Shown one piece after another: positions 52,506 through 64,000 of a stretch of DNA of 64,000 nucleotides. This stretch comes from Luteolibacter luteus (lineage in GTDB: Bacteria > Verrucomicrobiota > Verrucomicrobiia > Verrucomicrobiales > Akkermansiaceae), in assembly GCF_012913485.1 (NCBI RefSeq), contig NZ_CP051774.1, positions 5,332,001 through 5,396,000 of the forward strand. The letters are read 5' to 3'. The notes under the pieces were generated by a model that did no database searches, was not told the DNA's origin, and was given only the letters and a program-made list of their open reading frames with translations. The position numbers and the translations under genes were made by a program. Every line of letters starts with the position of its first letter. The first letter of the stretch is position 1.

Positions 52506-54119
52506 TTAAAACCGCCGGATCACGGTATCCCTGAGAAATTTTTCGTCAGGGCCGGGGTAGTCTAGCGTGTGGTGCAAGCCCCGTGATTCACGGCGACGAA
52601 TCGCGCAGTCGACGACCAAAGAAGCGACCGCGACGAGGTTGCGCAACTCTAGAATGTCCGCGGTGACACGGTGCCCCCAGTAAAACTCCCGGACCTCTTT
52701 CTTCAAATTACGCAATCGCGTGGCGGCGCGGCGCAGGCGGTTGTCTGTCCGGACGATCGAAACGTAGTCCCACATCAGGCGCCGGAGTTCGTCCCAATTG
52801 TGGTAGATCACCACCAGTTCGTCCGGCACCGCCACATCGCCGTGGTGCCAAGCCGGAATCTCCGGAAAATCGTCGGTGTTCTTCTCAACCCCATAATGGT
52901 GAAGAATATCCTCCAAGGCGCGACGGGCGATGACGTTTCCCTCGAGCAGCGAGTTCGAGGCGAGGCGGTTCGCGCCATGCAGGCCGGTGCAGGCCACTTC
53001 CCCGATGGCGTAGAGTCCCCGGATGGTCGTCTTTCCATTCACGTCGGTGACCACGCCGCCGCACTGATAGTGGGCTGCCGGGACGACTGGAATCGGCTGT
53101 TTTTCGGCATCCAGGCCGAAGCTGCGCAGTTTTTCGTAGATGAAGGGAAAGCGCTCCCGCATGAAGCCCGCGGGCTTGTGGGTGACGTCCAGATAGACGC
53201 AGGGCGCGCCGGTTTTCTTGATTTCGCGGTCGATTGCCCGGGCGACGATGTCGCGGGGGGCAAGGGAGCCGCGGGGGTCTACCTTCTTGGTGAAATCCTC
53301 GCCGCGGGCGTTGATCAGGACGGCGCCTTCGCCGCGGACAGCCTCGGAAACGAGGAAGGACCGCGCTTCAGGTCCCATGGCGGCAGGATTGTAGAAGCAG
53401 GTGGGGTGGAACTGGATGAACTCCATGTTCGCCACGCTGGCTCCGGCCCGCCAGGCCATCGCCACCCCATCCCCGGTCGCGGAGTCAGGGTTGGTCGTGT
53501 AAAGGTAGACCTTTCCGCAGCCTCCGGTGGCAAGCACCACGCGGTCCGAGCGGAAGATCCGGACCTCGCCGGTGGCTTTTTCGAGGACGTAGGCACCGAT
53601 CACCCGATCCTCCGTGACCATGCCGAGCCTGCCGGTAGTGATCAGGTCGATGGTGAAGTGGTGCTCCAGCAGCGTGAGATTCGGGGTATTGCGGGCGACT
53701 TCGACGAGCGACTCGGCGATTTCCCGGCCGGTCGTGTCCAAGGCGTGGAGGATGCGGCGCTTCGAGTGGCCACCTTCCTTGCCGAGCGCGAAGTGATCGC
53801 CCTCCTTGTCGAAATCCACGCCGTAGCCGGTCAGGTCGTCGACGGTGGCCGCGCCTTCGCTGACGATGGCGCGGACGACATCCTCGCGACACAGGCCGGC
53901 ACCGGCATCAAGGGTGTCCGCGACGTGGAGTTCGATGGAATCGCCATCATCCCGCAGTCCCTCCGGTAGCACCGAGGCGAGGCCGCCTTGGGCCCAAGCG
54001 GTATTGGAATCGAGCGCCGCGCCCTTTGTCAGCACAATGACCGAGCCGTGCTTGGCGGCGCGGATGGCGAAGGAGAGACCGGCTATACCCGCGCCGATCA
54101 CCAGGAAGTCGCACGTCAT
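52506..54119 (-). CDS. nadB: L-aspartate oxidase
   Basis: FAD enzyme that oxidises aspartate to iminoaspartate, first step of de novo NAD synthesis. It has 537 residues. FAD-binding motif GAGIAGLSFAIRAAKHG is at the N-terminus, followed by SNTAWAQGG, the DSIELHVADTLDAGAGL loop, the active-site RGEGAVL region, and the C-terminal helical part. The gene is divergent from nothing close: 596 non-coding bases lie upstream. nadA and nadC are not in this window. Confidence 0.95.
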   Translation of the reverse strand: MTCDFLVIGAGIAGLSFAIRAAKHGSVIVLTKGAALDSNTAWAQGGLASVLPEGLRDDGDSIELHVADTLDAGAGLCREDVVRAIVSEGAATVDDLTGYGVDFDKEGDHFALGKEGGHSKRRILHALDTTGREIAESLVEVARNTPNLTLLEHHFTIDLITTGRLGMVTEDRVIGAYVLEKATGEVRIFRSDRVVLATGGCGKVYLYTTNPDSATGDGVAMAWRAGASVANMEFIQFHPTCFYNPAAMGPEARSFLVSEAVRGEGAVLINARGEDFTKKVDPRGSLAPRDIVARAIDREIKKTGAPCVYLDVTHKPAGFMRERFPFIYEKLRSFGLDAEKQPIPVVPAAHYQCGGVVTDVNGKTTIRGLYAIGEVACTGLHGANRLASNSLLEGNVIARRALEDILHHYGVEKNTDDFPEIPAWHHGDVAVPDELVVIYHNWDELRRLMWDYVSIVRTDNRLRRAATRLRNLKKEVREFYWGHRVTADILELRNLVAVASLVVDCAIRRRESRGLHHTLDYPGPDEKFLRDTVIRRF

Positions 54120-54715
54120 GGGGGCGGCAGAATGGCGGCCATGCGCGTGACGAAAAGGGCAAAAATCGTCACGGGAGATGGAGGGGAGCGGGATTGTCCG
54201 CGATTCGGTGCGGACGAGGCGTCGCGTAGCCTGCCGAAGCCGGGGGAGCTTGGAGATTTCCGCCTGTTCCGCCTGTTATAACAGGAAAATTAACAGGCGA
54301 AGCCCGGCCGCCTGAAAGTCGGCAGTTGAAAAGGTTCTCTGCCCGACCCGGGTCGGCTGGCCGGATTCGCGGGAACTTCCTTGCGTCATTACGGGGCATC
54401 TTGCCGGATGATCTTACACATGCGCACCGTGGCGTTCTACTGCCAGCTTCCATCCAGAGGGCGGTTGAGAGTCTAGTTTTCAGCGCGGTTCATATAGCGT
54501 CTCGACTTTTCCTGCCGCCTCTACAGAAGGACGAGGTGCTGACGCTGCGTTTTCAGGCGTGCCGACGCATCCTTTGCCATGGATCATGCAGCATGAGGAA
54601 AGGAAGTCGGCGGGAAGTTGACCCAATGGAGGCGAAGGTTGATTCCGCGCAAAAGTCTCGGTGGAATCCTTGCGAAGATAAGGGCCTCCTCTCCTTCGCC
54701 ATCAACTCCCTTGGT
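54120..54715. other. 596-base stretch without a supported gene upstream of nadB
   Basis: No reading frame here has a family resemblance, ribosome site or normal codon pattern on either strand. The one long open frame runs antisense into panC and is discounted. It holds the cluster of CCTGTT/AACAGG sites at 54261-54299 and a 14-bp palindrome CCGACCCGGGTCGG at 54343-54356. The rest shows no feature I can name. Confidence 0.6.
54261..54299. promoter_or_regulatory. cluster of CCTGTT/AACAGG sites upstream of nadB
   Basis: Four copies of one half-site are packed into 39 bases: CGCCTGTT (54261-54268), then CGCCTGTTA (54270-54278) with TAACAGG (54279-54285) giving the 14-bp palindrome CCTGTTATAACAGG, then TAACAGGCG (54291-54299), which is the inverted copy of 54270-54278. 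The nested symmetry suggests a dimeric or cooperative regulator. The cluster lies about 140-180 bases before nadB on its strand. Confidence 0.5.
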
Positions 54716-55561
54716 TTACGGCAGCAGCATCACGTGGTCGATGAGGCGGACCTCCCCATAAAACACCGCCGTCGCGAGCACCGCTGGCTTTTTAATGTGT
54801 CCCACCGGTTGCAGGGTCTCGGCGTCCACCAGTTCCAGATAGTCGATCCGGAGGAAAGGAGACTCTTCCATGTGCTTCCGCGCAGCAGCTAGGAAAGGGG
54901 CGGCGGCTCGCTCGCCGAATTGAAGCAGGGAGCGGGCACCTTCGAGCGCTCGCCGGATCCGCGGGGCGTCGGCGCGGTGCTCCGGGGCGAGGCGCACATT
55001 CCGGGATGACATCGCGAGGCCATCCGCCTCCCGGACCGTGGGGTAGCCGATGACCTCCACCGGTACGTCGAGATCCCGGACCATGCGGCGGATGATGGCC
55101 AGCTGCTGCACGTCCTTTTCCCCGAAGACGGCGGCTTCCGGCTGGAAGAGATTGAAAAGCTTCAGGACGACCGTGCAGACGCCATCGAAGTGTCCTGGCC
55201 GGGTGGCTCCGCAGAGGTGCCGGGAAAGGAGGTTCTCGGTGACATTGATCGAGCGGTCCGGGAAATACATGGAGCCGCTTTCCGGGGTGAAAACGAGATC
55301 CGCCCCCGCTGTCTCGCACTTGGCCAAGTCATCCTCCAGTGGCTTCGGGTAGGCGGCGAGATCCCCGGCGCGATCGAACTGGATGGGATTCACGAAGATC
55401 GACACCGCCACGGTGCCCCCGGGTCCAGCTGTCTCCCGGGCCCGCCGGATCAGGGCGAGGTGGCCTTCGTGAAGGGCACCCATGGTCGGGACAAGCACGA
55501 GAGGGCGGGGGAGTGTGGCAATTTCGCCGCGCAAACCGGCGGGAGAAGACGTGACGCGCAT
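54716..55561 (-). CDS. panC: pantothenate synthetase (pantoate-beta-alanine ligase)
   Basis: Joins pantoate and beta-alanine with ATP to form pantothenate, the CoA precursor. It has 281 residues. Motifs: the HIGH-type VPTMGALHEGHLALIRRAR, SIFVNPIQF, the GATRPGHFDGV stretch, GEKDVQQLAIIRRMV and the KMSKS-like AMSSRNVRL. ATG at 55561 begins MRVTSSPAGLRGEIA. Divergent from the Skp-like gene. Confidence 0.95.
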   Translation of the reverse strand: MRVTSSPAGLRGEIATLPRPLVLVPTMGALHEGHLALIRRARETAGPGGTVAVSIFVNPIQFDRAGDLAAYPKPLEDDLAKCETAGADLVFTPESGSMYFPDRSINVTENLLSRHLCGATRPGHFDGVCTVVLKLFNLFQPEAAVFGEKDVQQLAIIRRMVRDLDVPVEVIGYPTVREADGLAMSSRNVRLAPEHRADAPRIRRALEGARSLLQFGERAAAPFLAAARKHMEESPFLRIDYLELVDAETLQPVGHIKKPAVLATAVFYGEVRLIDHVMLLP

Positions 55562-55674
55562 CGCGCCCGAACATTGGTGCTGGAAACAGGCCGCGCAAGG
55601 GCCGGATGGGGCGTTGACGCTCCCGGAATTTCGGTTCAACGTGCGCTCCGATCCCACGGGAACCCCACTCATTC

Positions 55675-56310
55675 ATGACCATCATCCGCCGAATCACCGC
55701 CCTCGTTTGCGCTCTCGCCCTCTGCGGGGTCGCCGCGGCCCAGGAAGGCAAGCTGAAGATCGCCACGGTCGATATGCAGCAGCTTTTCAAGGAGTACCAC
55801 CGCACCAACGAGGCGCAGAAGGAAATCAACGTCGAGCGGGCGAAGATCCAGAAGGACAACAACGAGCGCTTGGGCCGTATCCGCGAGTTGGACACCGAGC
55901 TCCAGAACATGCGCAAGCAGCTTGAGGATCCGTCGATCGCGGATTCCAAGAAGCAGACCGTTTTCAACGAGTGGAACGTGAAGCAGCAGGAAGGCATCGC
56001 ACTTGACCGCGAGCGCCGCGAGTTCCTGCAACGCCGCAACTCCCTGCTCAATGAGAAGATGGTGGCCCGCATGAAGGGTATCCTCGAAGAAATCCGCAAG
56101 CTGGTCGAAGAGAAGGCCAAGGGTGAAGACTTCGACTATGTCTTCGACAAGTCCGGTCTTAGCACCTCCCAAGTTCCCTTCTTCCTCTACACGAAGGACG
56201 CCACGGACATCACCGCCGTGCTCCTGAAGGAACTGAACAAGGATGCTCCGGCCGAGAGCACCCCGTCCGAGCCTGCTCCCGAGATTCCGGCAGGTGCTGG
56301 TGGCCAGTGA
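55675..56310 (+). CDS. OmpH/Skp-family periplasmic chaperone
   Basis: A 211-residue exported protein (signal MTIIRRITALVCALALCGVA). The mature part has the OmpH core: KIATVDMQQLFKEYHRTNEA, then two long charged coiled-coil helices (about residues 45-150), and the VFDKSGLSTSQVPFFLYTKD end that closes the trimer base. Skp holds unfolded outer-membrane proteins on the way to BamA. It is followed after 21 bases by lpxD, the conserved skp-lpxD arrangement of envelope-building operons, though bamA is not adjacent here. Confidence 0.9.
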   Translation: MTIIRRITALVCALALCGVAAAQEGKLKIATVDMQQLFKEYHRTNEAQKEINVERAKIQKDNNERLGRIRELDTELQNMRKQLEDPSIADSKKQTVFNEWNVKQQEGIALDRERREFLQRRNSLLNEKMVARMKGILEEIRKLVEEKAKGEDFDYVFDKSGLSTSQVPFFLYTKDATDITAVLLKELNKDAPAESTPSEPAPEIPAGAGGQ

Positions 56311-56331
56311 TTTGACCCAAGGTTCACGCTA

Positions 56332-57360
56332 GTGGCACTGACTCTTTCCGAGCTCGCCCAGTTGGTCGATGGTGACATCGTCCGGGGCGAGCTCGCTCTT
56401 TTGGTGGATGGCATTGCGGCGCTCGATGAAGCGGGGCCATCCGAATTGTCCTTCCTAGGCAACGAGAAATACCGGAACCAGTATCTGGTGACGAAGGCGG
56501 GCGCGGTGATCGTGCCCCGCGGCGTGACCGAGGGGCCGGAAGGCTGTGCCCTGATTGCCGCGGATCATCCGTCGATATCCTTCGGCAAGGCGGTGAAGCA
56601 TTTCGTGTCCGTCCATGCCCGGACGCTTGTTCCCGGAGTTCACCCGCGGGCGGTGATCGATGAGACTGCGAAGCTGGATCCCGCAAAGGTCCGCATCCAT
56701 GCCGGGGCGGTGATCATGGCAGGAGCCGAGATCGGCGATGGCACGGAGATCGGGCCGAACTGTGTGGTCGGCGAGAGTGTCCGGATCGGCAAGGATTGCC
56801 TTTTATATGCCAATGTTTCGATCCGTGAGCGCTGCCTGATCGGCGATCGGGTGATCTGCCAGCCAGGCGTGGTCATCGGCTCGGATGGCTACGGCTACGA
56901 GCTGGTGAATGGCAAGCACACGAAGGTCGATCAGGTCGGCATCGTGGACATTCAGAGCGACGTCGAGCTTGGCGCGAATACCACGATCGATCGCGCGCGC
57001 TTCGGTCGCACGGTAATCGGAGAGGGGACGAAGATCGATAATCTGGTCCAAGTCGGCCACAATGTTCAGATGGGCAAGCACTGCCTGATCGTCTCCCAGA
57101 CAGGCATCGCTGGCAGTGCGCACATGGGCGACTATGTGATCTCCGCAGCCCAGGTGGGGATCGCCGGTCACGTGAAGATCGGCTCGAAGTCGGTCCTCGC
57201 AGCCCGCACCGGCGTCACCGCGGATCTGGAAGGCGGCATCACCTACGGAGGAAATCCGGCGAGCACGCTGATGGAAGAGCAACGCTCGCGCGCCTATTTC
57301 CGACAGCTCCCCAAACTCGCCAAGCGGATCAAGGAGCTGGAGAAGAAGAGTGAGGCCTGA
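56332..57360 (+). CDS. lpxD: UDP-3-O-acylglucosamine N-acyltransferase
   Basis: Third enzyme of lipid A synthesis; adds the second acyl chain to UDP-3-O-acylglucosamine. It has 342 residues from a GTG start (MALTLSELAQLVDGD). The N-terminal uridine-binding domain is followed by left-handed beta-helix hexapeptide repeats (about 105-300), with the catalytic histidine in VQVGHNVQMG. The C-terminal helix ends KRIKELEKKSE. Presence of lpxD shows that the organism makes lipopolysaccharide. Same operon as the Skp-like gene. Confidence 0.95.
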   Translation: MALTLSELAQLVDGDIVRGELALLVDGIAALDEAGPSELSFLGNEKYRNQYLVTKAGAVIVPRGVTEGPEGCALIAADHPSISFGKAVKHFVSVHARTLVPGVHPRAVIDETAKLDPAKVRIHAGAVIMAGAEIGDGTEIGPNCVVGESVRIGKDCLLYANVSIRERCLIGDRVICQPGVVIGSDGYGYELVNGKHTKVDQVGIVDIQSDVELGANTTIDRARFGRTVIGEGTKIDNLVQVGHNVQMGKHCLIVSQTGIAGSAHMGDYVISAAQVGIAGHVKIGSKSVLAARTGVTADLEGGITYGGNPASTLMEEQRSRAYFRQLPKLAKRIKELEKKSEA

Positions 57361-57515
57361 GATACGGTCCGCTCCAGCCCTTGGTGGGCTGTCGATCTGG
57401 CTGACGCGCTACTTGGTCATCCGAACTAGCGTTGTCCTTTTTTGACACTGCTAGGATCGGATCTAGCGCATTGCTCGCATGCTCCAGCCGATGGAGTGCC
57501 CCGAGCCGAAAAGGA

Positions 57516-57537
57516 AAGGGCTCCTTTCGGAGCCCTT
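57516..57537 (-). terminator. rho-independent terminator of the sdhC-sdhA transcript
   Basis: Stem AAGGGCTCC / GGAGCCCTT with a four-base loop, ten bases beyond the sdhA stop; on the minus strand it is followed by TCCTTTT. Confidence 0.85.
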
Positions 57538-57547
57538 CATGATTTGA

Positions 57548-59518
<1,971 letters not shown>

Positions 59519-59545
59519 GGCTGGAAAAGGTGAGGAGGCAGGAAA

Positions 59546-60262
59546 TCAGCGGCCGAACTTGAAGATGAGGATCGCGAGCGGGATCGAGATGAAGCCGAGG
59601 TAGATCAGGACAGCGTAACCCTTTGAGAGGGCATTAACCATCGGGGCGGACTTCTTGGAGCGGAGACCCAGGGTCTGGAACATCGCCTGGACGCCGTGGC
59701 TCAGGTGAGAGCAGAGCAGGGTCATCGCGATGAGGTAAAAGAGCACCACCAGCGGATTGCTGAAACCGTCGATCACCATGCGCCATGCGTCGAAGCGAAG
59801 CTCTCCGAACTTGTCATGATCCACATAGCGCTCGGCGGGGAAGCTCACCCGAACGGTGAAGTGAAGCAGGTGGAAGATCACGAAGGCAAGGATCGTCAGG
59901 CCGGACCAGATCATCAGCTTCGAGGATTTGGTCGTCTGGATGGTCGCCGGGTGCGCATAGGACTCGCGGGCGGCACGGTTTTCCCGGGTCAGGGAAATCG
60001 TGGCCGCGACGTGGAATACCACAGCCACAAGAAGGCCGATCCGCGCGATCCACACGCCTGCTCCATGCAGGAAGTGATGAAGGAACTGCGCGTAGTCATT
60101 GAAGGCTTCCCGGCCGACGTAGACCAGCAGGTTACCCGCAAGGTGGCCGGCTAGGAAAAGCACGAGCACCAATCCGGTGATGGCGACGATCAGTTTCCGC
60201 CCGATGGAAGATTTCCAGACGCGGGTGACGATGGGATACGTGGAGGCAGCGGCAGCGTTCAT
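59546..60262 (-). CDS. sdhC: succinate dehydrogenase cytochrome b558 subunit
   Basis: A 238-residue membrane anchor with five hydrophobic segments, of the single-subunit cytochrome b type (Bacteroidota/Chlamydiota/Verrucomicrobiota form). Haem-ligand histidines are likely among those in LFLAGHLAGN, HHFLHGAG, VVFHVAATIS and FHLLHFTVR. It passes electrons between the SDH complex and quinone. ATG at 60262 is chosen as it starts MNAAAASTYPIVTRVWKSS, the usual beginning. First gene of the sdhCA pair. Confidence 0.92.
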   Translation of the reverse strand: MNAAAASTYPIVTRVWKSSIGRKLIVAITGLVLVLFLAGHLAGNLLVYVGREAFNDYAQFLHHFLHGAGVWIARIGLLVAVVFHVAATISLTRENRAARESYAHPATIQTTKSSKLMIWSGLTILAFVIFHLLHFTVRVSFPAERYVDHDKFGELRFDAWRMVIDGFSNPLVVLFYLIAMTLLCSHLSHGVQAMFQTLGLRSKKSAPMVNALSKGYAVLIYLGFISIPLAILIFKFGR

Positions 60263-60373
60263 GGCGGCGATTTCGGGATCAGCGCGCAAAAGAATTAGAA
60301 CTCGGCTGGCGAGCTTGCAAGGGGAGACTCCCGGAGGCGCAGGATCAGAGGTGAAAAAAGCGAATCGGGAGGA

Positions 60374-60712
60374 TTAGAACGGTTTGACGAGACCGAGATA
60401 GGCGGCGGCGGTCGCCAGCACCAGGCAGAGTACGAGAACGGCACCCGCAGGCATGACTTTCCGCTTCACCAAGGCCGGAGACGCACCCAAAACCAGCCAG
60501 ATTGCCAGCTTCACCTGCCACCAGTGTTGATCCATCGGGGGCTTCTTCAGCATCGCGAAGCCGATCAGGAGGAGAATCACGAGGAAAGCGCCGTGAAGCG
60601 CAGCGCCAAGTTTCCGGTTCTTGTCGTCCGTGGCGGCGACGATCGCTCCGATTCCGGTGAATGCACCCACCGCTGCCGCGATGTGCAGGGTTTTGAGGAG
60701 GAAAGGATCCAT
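60374..60712 (-). CDS. small membrane protein of unknown function
   Basis: A 112-residue protein with four hydrophobic segments (about 8-27, 40-52, 66-81 and 88-108). The pattern resembles small integral-membrane proteins of the SdhC neighbourhood, but I recognise no named family. It lies 111 bases upstream of sdhC on the same strand, so it may be the first gene of the transcript. Confidence 0.7.
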   Translation of the reverse strand: MDPFLLKTLHIAAAVGAFTGIGAIVAATDDKNRKLGAALHGAFLVILLLIGFAMLKKPPMDQHWWQVKLAIWLVLGASPALVKRKVMPAGAVLVLCLVLATAAAYLGLVKPF

Positions 60713-60772
60713 GGCCCCAAGTCTGTCTCGCTACCCTGATCGGGCAAGCGAAACAAGGCGGGGCAATGGAAA

Positions 60773-61573
<801 letters not shown>

Positions 61574-61938
61574 GGGCTTTTCAAAGCATGACACGATCCG
61601 TCCGGCACGGAAAAAGTCGGAATCGGCGGATCTTCCCCCTTGAAGTGAGGTCCATGCCCGCGTTTGCAATTGACCCAAGGGGTATCCCGGCTCTAACCGT
61701 CCCACGGAATGTTGCCGCTCCGTCGGATACCTGCCTTGTCTGCTCACGCCATGTTGCGTGAGGCGGCGGCTCCGTCGGCCTTTGTCGCGGCCCTCCATTT
61801 CCACGCCTCTGCCCACCGCCATATGCGGTCGGATTGAGGCGCAGGAAGTGTTTCCGAGCAGAAGCATTCCCCGCGTCCGGCATGGTGCCAGACGAAAGGG
61901 AGCCATGTCGTCCGTGTCACGGATCTACCCTGTAGAAC
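61574..61938. other. 365-base intergenic region between the ABC ATPase and GNAT genes
   Basis: No supported gene. It contains the inverted repeat CTCACGC / GCGTGAG (61743-61749 with 61756-61762) and should hold the divergent promoters of both neighbours. Short open frames here lack family resemblance. Confidence 0.55.
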
Positions 61939-62439
61939 ATGATGAATATGAATACGACATTGCACCCCATCCAGGAAGACGATCGCGAACCCCTGATCAG
62001 CATCTTCAACCACTACATCGAAAACAGCATGGCGGCGTACTTGGAGCAACCGCTCCCGCTGGCTTACTTCGATGTGTTGATGAAGCTCTGTGAAGGCTAT
62101 CCCGCCTACGTCGCGAAGGATGAGGCGGGATCGGTGGCCGGCTTCGGGATCCTGCGTCCTTTTCACCCCGCGCCCGCCTTCTCCGCCACGGCGGAGATCA
62201 CCTACTTCCTGCACCCGCAGGCAACCGGGGCCGGAATCGGGAAGCTGCTTCTGGAGCGGCTGGTGGAGGAGGGGAGGTCCCGGGGTTTGAAGACCATCCT
62301 CGCCAGCATCTCGTCCGCCAACGAAGGGAGCATCCGTTTTCACCTGAAGAACGGCTTCACCGAGTGCGGCCGCTTCCTGAGGATCGGGACGAAGCAGGGC
62401 CGTAGCTTCGACGTCGTGTATTGCCAGCGGTTCCTTTGA
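61939..62439 (+). CDS. GNAT acetyltransferase, phosphinothricin/methionine-sulfone-type
   Basis: A 166-residue acetyltransferase resembling the Pat/MnaT/YncA group: start [20 protein letters not shown], core [16 protein letters not shown], beta-strand [13 protein letters not shown], acetyl-CoA loop [13 protein letters not shown] and the C-terminal [13 protein letters not shown]. These enzymes acetylate the alpha-amino group of amino-acid analogues such as methionine sulfone or phosphinothricin. The start is uncertain between ATGs at 61939, 61942 and 61948. Confidence 0.86.
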   Translation: MMNMNTTLHPIQEDDREPLISIFNHYIENSMAAYLEQPLPLAYFDVLMKLCEGYPAYVAKDEAGSVAGFGILRPFHPAPAFSATAEITYFLHPQATGAGIGKLLLERLVEEGRSRGLKTILASISSANEGSIRFHLKNGFTECGRFLRIGTKQGRSFDVVYCQRFL

Positions 62440-62444
62440 TCGAA

Positions 62445-62482
62445 TCGGGCGTGACCGGTGCCCGCTGCCGGTCACGACCCGA
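62445..62482. repeat. strong hairpin downstream of the GNAT gene
   Basis: Stem CGTGACCGG / CCGGTCACG (62450-62458 with 62468-62476) extended by TCGGG / CCCGA across a one-base bulge. No T run follows, so it may be a factor-independent pause or a decay barrier rather than a classical terminator. Confidence 0.5.
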
Positions 62483-62593
62483 GCCCCAGCAGACGGTTTT
62501 GGCTTTTCCGGACAGGCAGAACCGTGGCATTGTAAGAATGCCAAGGGGACTTGGCCCGGCCCCTGCTTGGACCACCCATACCCCAAGAACTGC

Positions 62594-64000
62594 ATGTTTG
62601 AGGCCTACGAGGCAGATGGATTTTTCGACGAGATGTTCGCCTTGGAAGGCGAAGTAAGGCCGCACTACCGGACCCTTCTCAACCGTTTCTCCGCCATTGC
62701 GGCCGATGACTTCGAGGCCCGGCGCGCTGCCTGCGACCAGCACTTCTTGCGGCAGGGCGTCACCTTCAATGTCTATCATGACGACCGCGGAACGGAGCGG
62801 ATCTTTCCTTTCGATCCCGTGCCCCGGGTGATTCCGGCGGCGGAATGGGAGCATCTGGAGGCGGGCCTGACCCAGCGGATCATCGCGCTGAATCTCTTCC
62901 TCCACGATATCTATCACGAGCAGCACATCCTGCGGGACGGTATCATCCCGCGCTTTTACATTGAGGAGGCGAAGCACTACCGCCCCGAGTTCCGCGGCAT
63001 CAATGTGCCGAAGGACATCTACATCCATATTTGCGGCAGCGATCTGATTCGCGGCGCGGATGGCACCTATTTCGTTCTGGAGGACAATGGCCGCTGCCCA
63101 TCCGGTGCCTCCTACCTCTTGGAAAACCGGAATGCCCTCAAGCGAGCCTTTCCATCTCTCTTCGAGTCCCTCGGTGTCCGTCCGGTGGATGCCTATCCAC
63201 GCGAGTTGCTGGACATGCTCCATCATGTCTCCCCGCATCGTGAGGGAGAGCCGGTCTGCGTGCTGCTGACGCCCGGCTGCTACAATAGCGCCTACTTCGA
63301 GCACTGCTACCTTGCCCGTGAAATGGGCATCGAGATCGTGGAGGGCCGCGACCTCGTGGTGATGGATGACTTCGTCTACATGCGCACGACGAAGGGGCTC
63401 GTCCGGGTGGATGTGATCTATCGCCGGATCGATGACGATTTCCTGGATCCCACGGTCTTCCGGAAAGATTCCGTCCTCGGAGTCCCGGGAATCATGCGCG
63501 CCTATCAGGCGGGCAACGTCGCCCTCGCGAATGCCGTCGGAACCGGCGTGGCAGATGACAAGGTGATCTACTACTTCGTCCCGAAGATCATCGAATACTA
63601 CCTCGGCCAGGATCCGATCCTCCCGAACGTGCCGACCTACCTCGCTTCCGAAGAGAGCGACCGGAAATACATCCTCGAGCATCTCCCGGAACTCGTCGTG
63701 AAAGCCGCGAATGAATCCGGCGGCTACGGCATGCTGATGGGGCCATCCGCCACTCAAGAGGAGATCGCCAAGTTCAAGGAGAAGATCATCGAGGATCCGC
63801 GGAATTTCATCGCCCAGCCGGTGGTGTCCTTGTCCCGCTCGCCCACCTGGTGCGAGGGGAACATGGAAGGCCGCCACATCGACCTGCGCCCCTACATCAT
63901 CTACGGGGAAGACGTAAAGATCGTGCCCGGAGGTCTGACCCGAGTGGCCCTGAGAAAGGGTTCGCTGGTGGTCAATTCGTCGCAAGGTGGCGGCAGCAAG
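62594..64000 (+). CDS. circularly permuted type 2 ATP-grasp protein (partial, runs off the window)
   Basis: The open frame begins at ATG 62594 ([15 protein letters not shown]) and continues to the last base without a stop (469 codons seen). It matches the circularly permuted ATP-grasp family (COG2308) through [78 protein letters not shown] and [11 protein letters not shown]. Members of the family lie beside an alpha-E domain protein, a transglutaminase-like protein and a proteasome-type protease; those partners, if present, are beyond the edge. They may make a peptide-like product by amide ligation. Family typical length is about 480-500, so the end is probably near. Confidence 0.92.
   Translation, partial: MFEAYEADGFFDEMFALEGEVRPHYRTLLNRFSAIAADDFEARRAACDQHFLRQGVTFNVYHDDRGTERIFPFDPVPRVIPAAEWEHLEAGLTQRIIALNLFLHDIYHEQHILRDGIIPRFYIEEAKHYRPEFRGINVPKDIYIHICGSDLIRGADGTYFVLEDNGRCPSGASYLLENRNALKRAFPSLFESLGVRPVDAYPRELLDMLHHVSPHREGEPVCVLLTPGCYNSAYFEHCYLAREMGIEIVEGRDLVVMDDFVYMRTTKGLVRVDVIYRRIDDDFLDPTVFRKDSVLGVPGIMRAYQAGNVALANAVGTGVADDKVIYYFVPKIIEYYLGQDPILPNVPTYLASEESDRKYILEHLPELVVKAANESGGYGMLMGPSATQEEIAKFKEKIIEDPRNFIAQPVVSLSRSPTWCEGNMEGRHIDLRPYIIYGEDVKIVPGGLTRVALRKGSLVVNSSQGGGSK

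Noticed and set aside
54326-54892. A 188-codon plus-strand frame between nadB and panC
   Set aside because: Its second half is antisense to panC and its first half has no coding pattern or ribosome site.

Overview
The window comes from a GC-rich Verrucomicrobiota genome, most likely a Luteolibacter/Haloferula-type member of the Verrucomicrobiaceae. This is inferred from family content, not from a search. The clues are a giant secreted c-type cytochrome of the PVC type, a PEP-CTERM protein, a CPBP protease resembling those of exosortase genomes, an ECF sigma factor paired with a TPR-tailed Ser/Thr kinase, a long-form IspH, a GreA with a ~450-residue N-terminal extension, and highly expressed genes (eno, ahcY) preceded by C/A/T-rich leaders without a Shine-Dalgarno. 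The region looks chromosomal. It contains no phage, rRNA, tRNA, CRISPR array or classical insertion sequence that I could see.

Layout. 1-5.2 kb: ECF sigma factor, putative membrane anti-sigma partner, PDZ protein, the extended GreA-like factor and enolase. 5.3-8.5 kb: small membrane proteins, cytochrome P460, and a SnoaL-like/TetR operon with a well-formed promoter-operator. 8.5-14.4 kb: a run of minus-strand genes (acyltransferase-SGNH, ychF, PEP-CTERM protein, lipoprotein, two tandem phosphodiester glycosidases). 14.4-18.5 kb: a SAM-cycle block with an ArsR-methyltransferase regulator facing metK, then a four-helix-bundle (S23-type) element bounded by long inverted repeats, then ahcY. 18.5-26.2 kb: secreted, envelope and outer-membrane proteins. 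26.2-36 kb: ispH, a TIGR02206-like membrane protein, a GNAT, a LysM-like lipoprotein, an aminotransferase, a CPBP protease, and a tetR-emrB-emrA efflux operon. 36-42.7 kb: purC, a beta-helix protein, nadE preceded by a candidate structured RNA, a metallopeptidase and a SpoU-like protein. 42.7-50.2 kb: a seven-repeat secreted protein and a signalling group (kinase, ECF sigma factor, FHA-cyclase). 50.3-57.4 kb: transaldolase, nadB, panC, skp/ompH, lpxD. 57.5-64 kb: sdhA and sdhC with no sdhB alongside, an oligopeptide ABC ATPase, a GNAT and the start of a circularly permuted ATP-grasp gene.

How it fits together. Housekeeping enzymes (eno, metK, ahcY, ispH, purC, nadE, nadB, tal, panC, lpxD, sdhCA) alternate with lineage-specific envelope and signalling genes. 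MetK makes SAM and AhcY recycles the SAH left after methylation, and the adjacent ArsR-methyltransferase is a plausible SAH/SAM-sensing regulator of both. NadB and NadE are the first and last enzymes of NAD synthesis, and each has unusual non-coding sequence upstream. The items most worth checking are the S23-type element between metK and ahcY, the candidate structured RNA upstream of nadE, the extended GreA, and the ECF-kinase-FHA cyclase group.
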